In this document: one piece after another, positions 59,722 to 64,000 of the stretch | How the letters are laid out: each line of letters starts with the position of its first letter | Position numbering within the stretch: the stretch's first letter is position 1 | Assembly: GCF_019393635.1 (NCBI RefSeq) | Contig: NC_057862.1 | Span: 94,735,159-94,799,158 of the forward strand | Direction: 5' to 3' | DNA length: 64,000 nucleotides | Origin: Dromiciops gliroides | Taxonomy: Eukaryota > Chordata > Mammalia > Microbiotheria > Microbiotheriidae | Program-made: the position numbers and the translations under genes | The notes under the pieces: generated by a model | Databases searched by the model: none | Told to the model about the DNA's origin: nothing | What the model saw: only the letters and a program-made list of their open reading frames with translations

Positions 59722-59915
59722 CCAAGGTTCTTAACTTGTAGTCCATGAGCTTATTTTTAAAAAATATTTTTATAACAGTAGTTCAATATATTTGGTTTCC
59801 TTTGTAATCCTATATATTTTACTTTATGTATATAAAGACATTCTGAGAAGGGGTTCATAAGCTTTACTAAATGCCAATGGTGTTTAGGACACACAAAAGG
59901 AGGATAAGAACTCCT
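59722..59915 (-). repeat. Unclassified repeat, copy 2 (reverse)
   Basis: GGTTCTTAACTTGTAGTCCA, ATTCTGAGAAGGGGTTCATA, GATAAGAACTCC; reverse of the family at 8641-8815, with TTCTTAA/TAAGAA at the outer ends. Confidence 0.5.
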
Positions 59916-60304
59916 ACACTAAGACAAGGAGTCAGCAATAGCCATTAGAGAAAGAAGAAACCACATTAGTGAAACTATAAATCCTTGAAGTCTTTAAGTA
60001 ATAAAATAACAATTATTTTACTAATAAAATATTTGTTTCATAACTGCAGTCCCAAGAATTATTTTTTTCATCAAAGATAGCATCATTATAGTAGCTCATT
60101 TATTTAAAATGAGTTTCTACTCACATATAGGGTTGTGGTATGAAAAGTTTAAATAAATGTATGAAAAAAACCCGAGCAAATGCCAAAAGAATCAAATTAG
60201 GAGAGAGAAAATGGAATGTTATTTGAAACCTATGCATCATGGATTTTAAAACTTTTGAAGTGCTATATTCCATTTAAAATTAGTGAGAAAATAATAAAGT
60301 GTAA

Positions 60305-60450
60305 TAAGAGTAGAATTTGGAGCTAAAGATGACTTTTAATATTGGCTCTGCCATTTATTACCTGCATACCTTGGTTTCCTTATTCATAAACCAAAGGACG
60401 TAGAATTTGGCGATCTGAAAGACTCCTTCCAATTTTATATCCTATGATCC
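60305..60450 (+). repeat. MIR-like element
   Basis: AGAGTAGAATTTGGAGCTAA, TATTGGCTCTGCCATTTATT, CTCCTTCCAATTTTATATCC. Confidence 0.55.
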
Positions 60451-60490
60451 TCTAAGGAAGAAGTATTTTGTTTAAAGGTAATATTCATTA

Positions 60491-60632
60491 GGGGAAGCTA
60501 GGTGGCACAGTGGATAAAGCACCAGCCTTGGATTCAGGATGACCTGAGTTCAAATCTAGCCTCAGATACTTGACATTTACTAGCTGTGTGACTCTGGACA
60601 AGTCACTTAACCCCAATTGCCTCACTAAAAAA
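60491..60632 (+). repeat. WSINE1-type SINE
   Basis: GGGGAAGCTAGGTGGCACAG to CCTCACTA6; TAATATTCAT on both sides. Confidence 0.95.
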
Positions 60633-61077
60633 GTAATATTCATCACCATTTTAAAGAATGAAACTACCTGGAAATTTTTTTCATCTGTAACCTTTGCACA
60701 TTTGTACAAAATAATAAAGCTGTTGTACCATTCTTCTCTGGCTTCTCAAATAATGTAGAAAACTAGAGTTTCAGTGTTAGCTTTCAACTTGGGGATCTAA
60801 TCAAAGTCTGTCATATACAGACTTAAGGTCACACATTTCCAAGATATTTGATAGTATGATACCTTTGGAGATGTTACCATGGCCATTTTAATTGATATTT
60901 TTCAAGGGACCAACATAGCAACTTGTTTAAGTAAGCAAAATGACAAAGAGAGTAGGACAGTTATTTAATGAATTGAATAAAAGGCAATAACTATAAATCA
61001 GTCCCCAAATCCTTCAAACAAGTGTTTTTACTGGGAATTCTTTGGACAAGGCTTTCTATTTATTAATAATAAACACA

Positions 61078-61240
61078 GGGGGAAGCTAGGTGGCGCAGTA
61101 GATAGAGCACTGGCCCTGGATTCAGGAGGACCTGAGTTCAAAGCCAGCCTCAGACACTTGACATTTACTAGCTGTGTGACCATGGGCAAGTCACTTAACC
61201 CTCATTGCCCCGCCAAATATAAAAAATAAAAAATAAAAAA
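61078..61240 (+). repeat. WSINE1-type SINE
   Basis: GGGGGAAGCTAGGTGGCGCA to an AAAAATA-rich tail; ATAAACACAG on both sides. Shares the GAAGC head variant with the copy at 60491. Confidence 0.95.
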
Positions 61241-61330
61241 AATAAACACAGCCTAAGTTTATTGTATTGCAATGTAAGTCAGAATGTCATAGGGCGAAAT
61301 GTACACCTATGAAAAATTCTACAGAGACCT

Positions 61331-61332
61331 TC

Positions 61333-61365
<33 letters not shown>

Positions 61366-61502
61366 AGTGAGGCAATTGGGGTTAAGTGACTTGCCCAGGG
61401 TCACACAGCTAGTAAGTGTTAAGTGTCTGAGGCCGGATTTGAACTCAGGTCCTCCTGACTCCAGGGCCAGTGCTCTATCCACTGCACCACCCAGCTGCCC
61501 CC
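61331..61502 (-). repeat. WSINE1-type SINE
   Basis: (TTTTC)n T13 start, GTGAGGCAATTGGGGTTAAG, ends CACCCAGCTGCCCCC; GAGACCTT on both sides. Confidence 0.95.
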
Positions 61503-64000
61503 GAGACCTTATTTTCTAACTCTTTTGTGTGTGTGTGAAAAAAGAAAAGAAATGGTTGGTTTTATGGTTAATGAAGAAAGCTTGTTACACATCAAAAGTT
61601 TATTACTCCTCTTCACCACAAGGGGTATCCTGGAACATGGATGTAGAGTATTTGACTTAGGATACATAAAGGTTTCTTTGTTATTATGACAAGAGTTTGT
61701 CATTATGACAAAGAATCATTATTTTAATCTTAATTCTCATCAGACATTTGGGTTGTTACCTGCATTGTTGGAGAGAGCACTCAAATCAAAAAGGTTACAG
61801 ATCCATATGAGTCATCACCACAAAAGCAGGGCTTATGTTTTGGACTACAAGATTTACTCTGAGTTAAACACCCAATTATTTTGTTGGGGCACTCAAATAA
61901 ACATAAATAAATCATGTTTAACTTGTTGTAGGACACTTGGGAATCTAATTAAAGAGAATTTCAGCTTTTGCTGAACACATACTTCATTTAACCTAATTAG
62001 GGGAATTATTGACCACCTACTAGGAAGACCAATAGACTTGTGTGTTATATTCCATAGTTCCCTATGGCCAAGGTTTCCTATCTTGTCACAAACTCTTATA
62101 ATAATACTAAAACTTTTTATAAGTAGTATTTTTTTCTTAAATTTCCAAAAGTGTTTTTTAATGTAACCCAGATGTATAATATTTTTTAGTGCACAAAGGG
62201 TTTTTCTTTGAAAAGGTCACCTGCTTTGCCTCATCAAGAAGTATTAAGTTTTTAAAATACTAAAATCCTGATAAATTACAAAGGAACCCTCTTTTTTCAC
62301 TGTTACAAGTGTATTTGGAAGTTTTAGTTTAATGAAGAGTCATGTTTCATAAGACTATACTCATAGGTCCTTTCTGGCTTTAGGTGGCAATAAAACTTTA
62401 GCATTCTAAGCAAAATTTCTAATTTTACTATAGTCTATCTCTACATGTTTCAAATATTTGTCTGTATTATTCTAAAAAGCATGAGACAAAATTTCCAGAA
62501 TTATTGGGGATACACTTTTTCATATTTGGTATTTGATATTTACAAGAATAACTGAACCAGATAATCTGTATAGAGGTCTTCTACTTCAAATCTCCCTTTA
62601 TTTTTTCAGATGAGGACACTAAGGCCCAGAGTTAAGTAGCTTTTCTAAAGTCTTGAAAGTACTAAATGATATAACCAAGATATGACTCCAAAGATTTGAC
62701 TAAAAATCCAGAATGTTTTCAATTATATCAAGCTGCCTCCCAATCTTTAATCAAATAATGGCGTTTATATTTGTTGTTGTAAACTAGGAATGTTTTATGG
62801 CAAAAAAACAAAACCAATGAAACAATTTACTTTAACTCTCTTTAAATATATCATGGCATTTAATGTCAGTTTCTCCTGGTGATGCCAACCATTTCTTTGG
62901 GGACTCTGTAGTTCTTAACTGATATTTGAAAGACAGATTGTAGGTCAAAGAATGCTGGTAAAATCTTATTCCAAGAATGGGAATGGATGTTATTATCACA
63001 TAATGGTAATTTGTCTTTTACATTAAATTAGCATAAATATCTACGGCATTATTTTCAATGTTAGAAGAGGAAATCTTAGAAGTATTTCATTGGAGTATTC
63101 AGTGAGTTTTTCTTTATATGCAAGTGAAATAGAGAGTTGAAGCAATTATCTGGATAATTTGGTCCAAAAGATGCTTTCATTTGCAACATGCAATTAATTC
63201 AGGTAAAAATGAGTTTTGGATTGAAAAACCTGGATAATTGCTTCTTTTACCATTTCACGTGGCATGGGACTGCACTATATAGTCACAGTAAGTTCATTTG
63301 CTCCTCTGAGATTTTCCAGTAAACTTCACTAAGGAATCATGTTTATTTAATCACACAACATATAAGTATACTGATTTTTTTAATAGAGTGAAAAACTTTT
63401 ATAAGAATAATTGATTTGTTTCAAATTTGTTAGTGTCCATCCTTTTCAAAGTGCAATACTAAATATATGTACCTAATTTCTTTCAAACTTCATTAAAGTT
63501 TGAAGATAGAGATACTAAAACAAACTATAAAAGCAGGGAGTTGTATAAAGTTCTCAGATATAATATGTTCTTGCCCTTTAATCATTATGAAATACATTGC
63601 GTCTTGAGGATGTTTAAAAATATTTTGAGTTCTTTTCATTTAATTTAATTTTAAAGCTTTTTCAGTTTTTCAAAAATCTTCCTATTAGCCACAGTTACTT
63701 TGTTAAATTTTGAATACCTATACCCATCTGAAATTAACTTTGGTTCCTTAGTTATAGATACTTTATTTTTATATTTAGATTGTCATCAGTTTAGGTAAAA
63801 TAATAGGCCTGTGCTGATTTTGGGAATAAAGATTTCTGAACAAAGATTCTACTAAAGGGTAAAAAACAAATACAATTTTTTTAAATCAACTGAAGTTTTT
63901 GTTGCTACGAAGAATGGGAATTTCTTGAAACTATGGTGTTTGGAAATAAGACACAATTTTTTCTAGCCTAGAATCTTTCAAATATACCATGCTATATAAC
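61503..64000. other. Intergenic AT-rich sequence to window end
   Basis: No gene, exon or named repeat recognised apart from weak MIR traces near 62590-62640. Confidence 0.4.

Overview
The window is nuclear DNA of a marsupial, most likely an Australidelphian (dasyurid, Dromiciops or diprotodont type). The basis is about 31 copies of one ~150-bp SINE (head GGGCAGCTAGGTGG, box B TTCAAATC, core ACTAGCTGTGTGACC) that I recognise as the WSINE1-type marsupial SINE. With them come marsupial-type L1, half-L1, RTE, L2 and MIR copies. There are no bacterial-type genes, CRISPR arrays or tRNA/rRNA genes.

One protein gene is supported. ENO4 (enolase 4, the sperm enolase-like protein) lies on the minus strand from the start codon at 44713 to the stop ending at 5310. 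I assembled 14 coding exons by reading conserved protein segments and canonical AG/GT sites. They join in a continuous frame of 1,866 nt (621 residues), including a 57-nt lysine-rich exon (27268-27324) and a proline-run exon (33005-33156). The start codon sits in the only CpG-rich segment (about 44395-44830), which carries an RFX X-box, a CGCG palindrome and a CCAAT box.

Layout: 1-5309 is the 3' flank of ENO4, with a repeat-poor left edge and then SINEs. 5310-44713 is ENO4, its introns filled with SINEs, L1, half-L1, L2, an RTE copy (38100-40865) and microsatellites. 44714-45170 is the promoter and a long pyrimidine tract. 45171-64000 is repeat-rich DNA with no coding exon that I can support; it holds an almost full-length, broken L1 (51470-57420, minus) with younger insertions inside it.

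The most interesting points are: the apparent loss of all three enolase metal ligands in an otherwise intact gene; a textbook RFX site beside the start codon; two splice sites crowded by transposon ends (L2 at the exon 8 donor, a long SINE at the exon 10 acceptor); a 42-bp near-perfect inverted repeat in the L1; and target-site duplications that let the nested insertions be ordered. I found no clear sign of a wholly new system. All homology statements rest on reading by eye and on memory of the families, not on searches.
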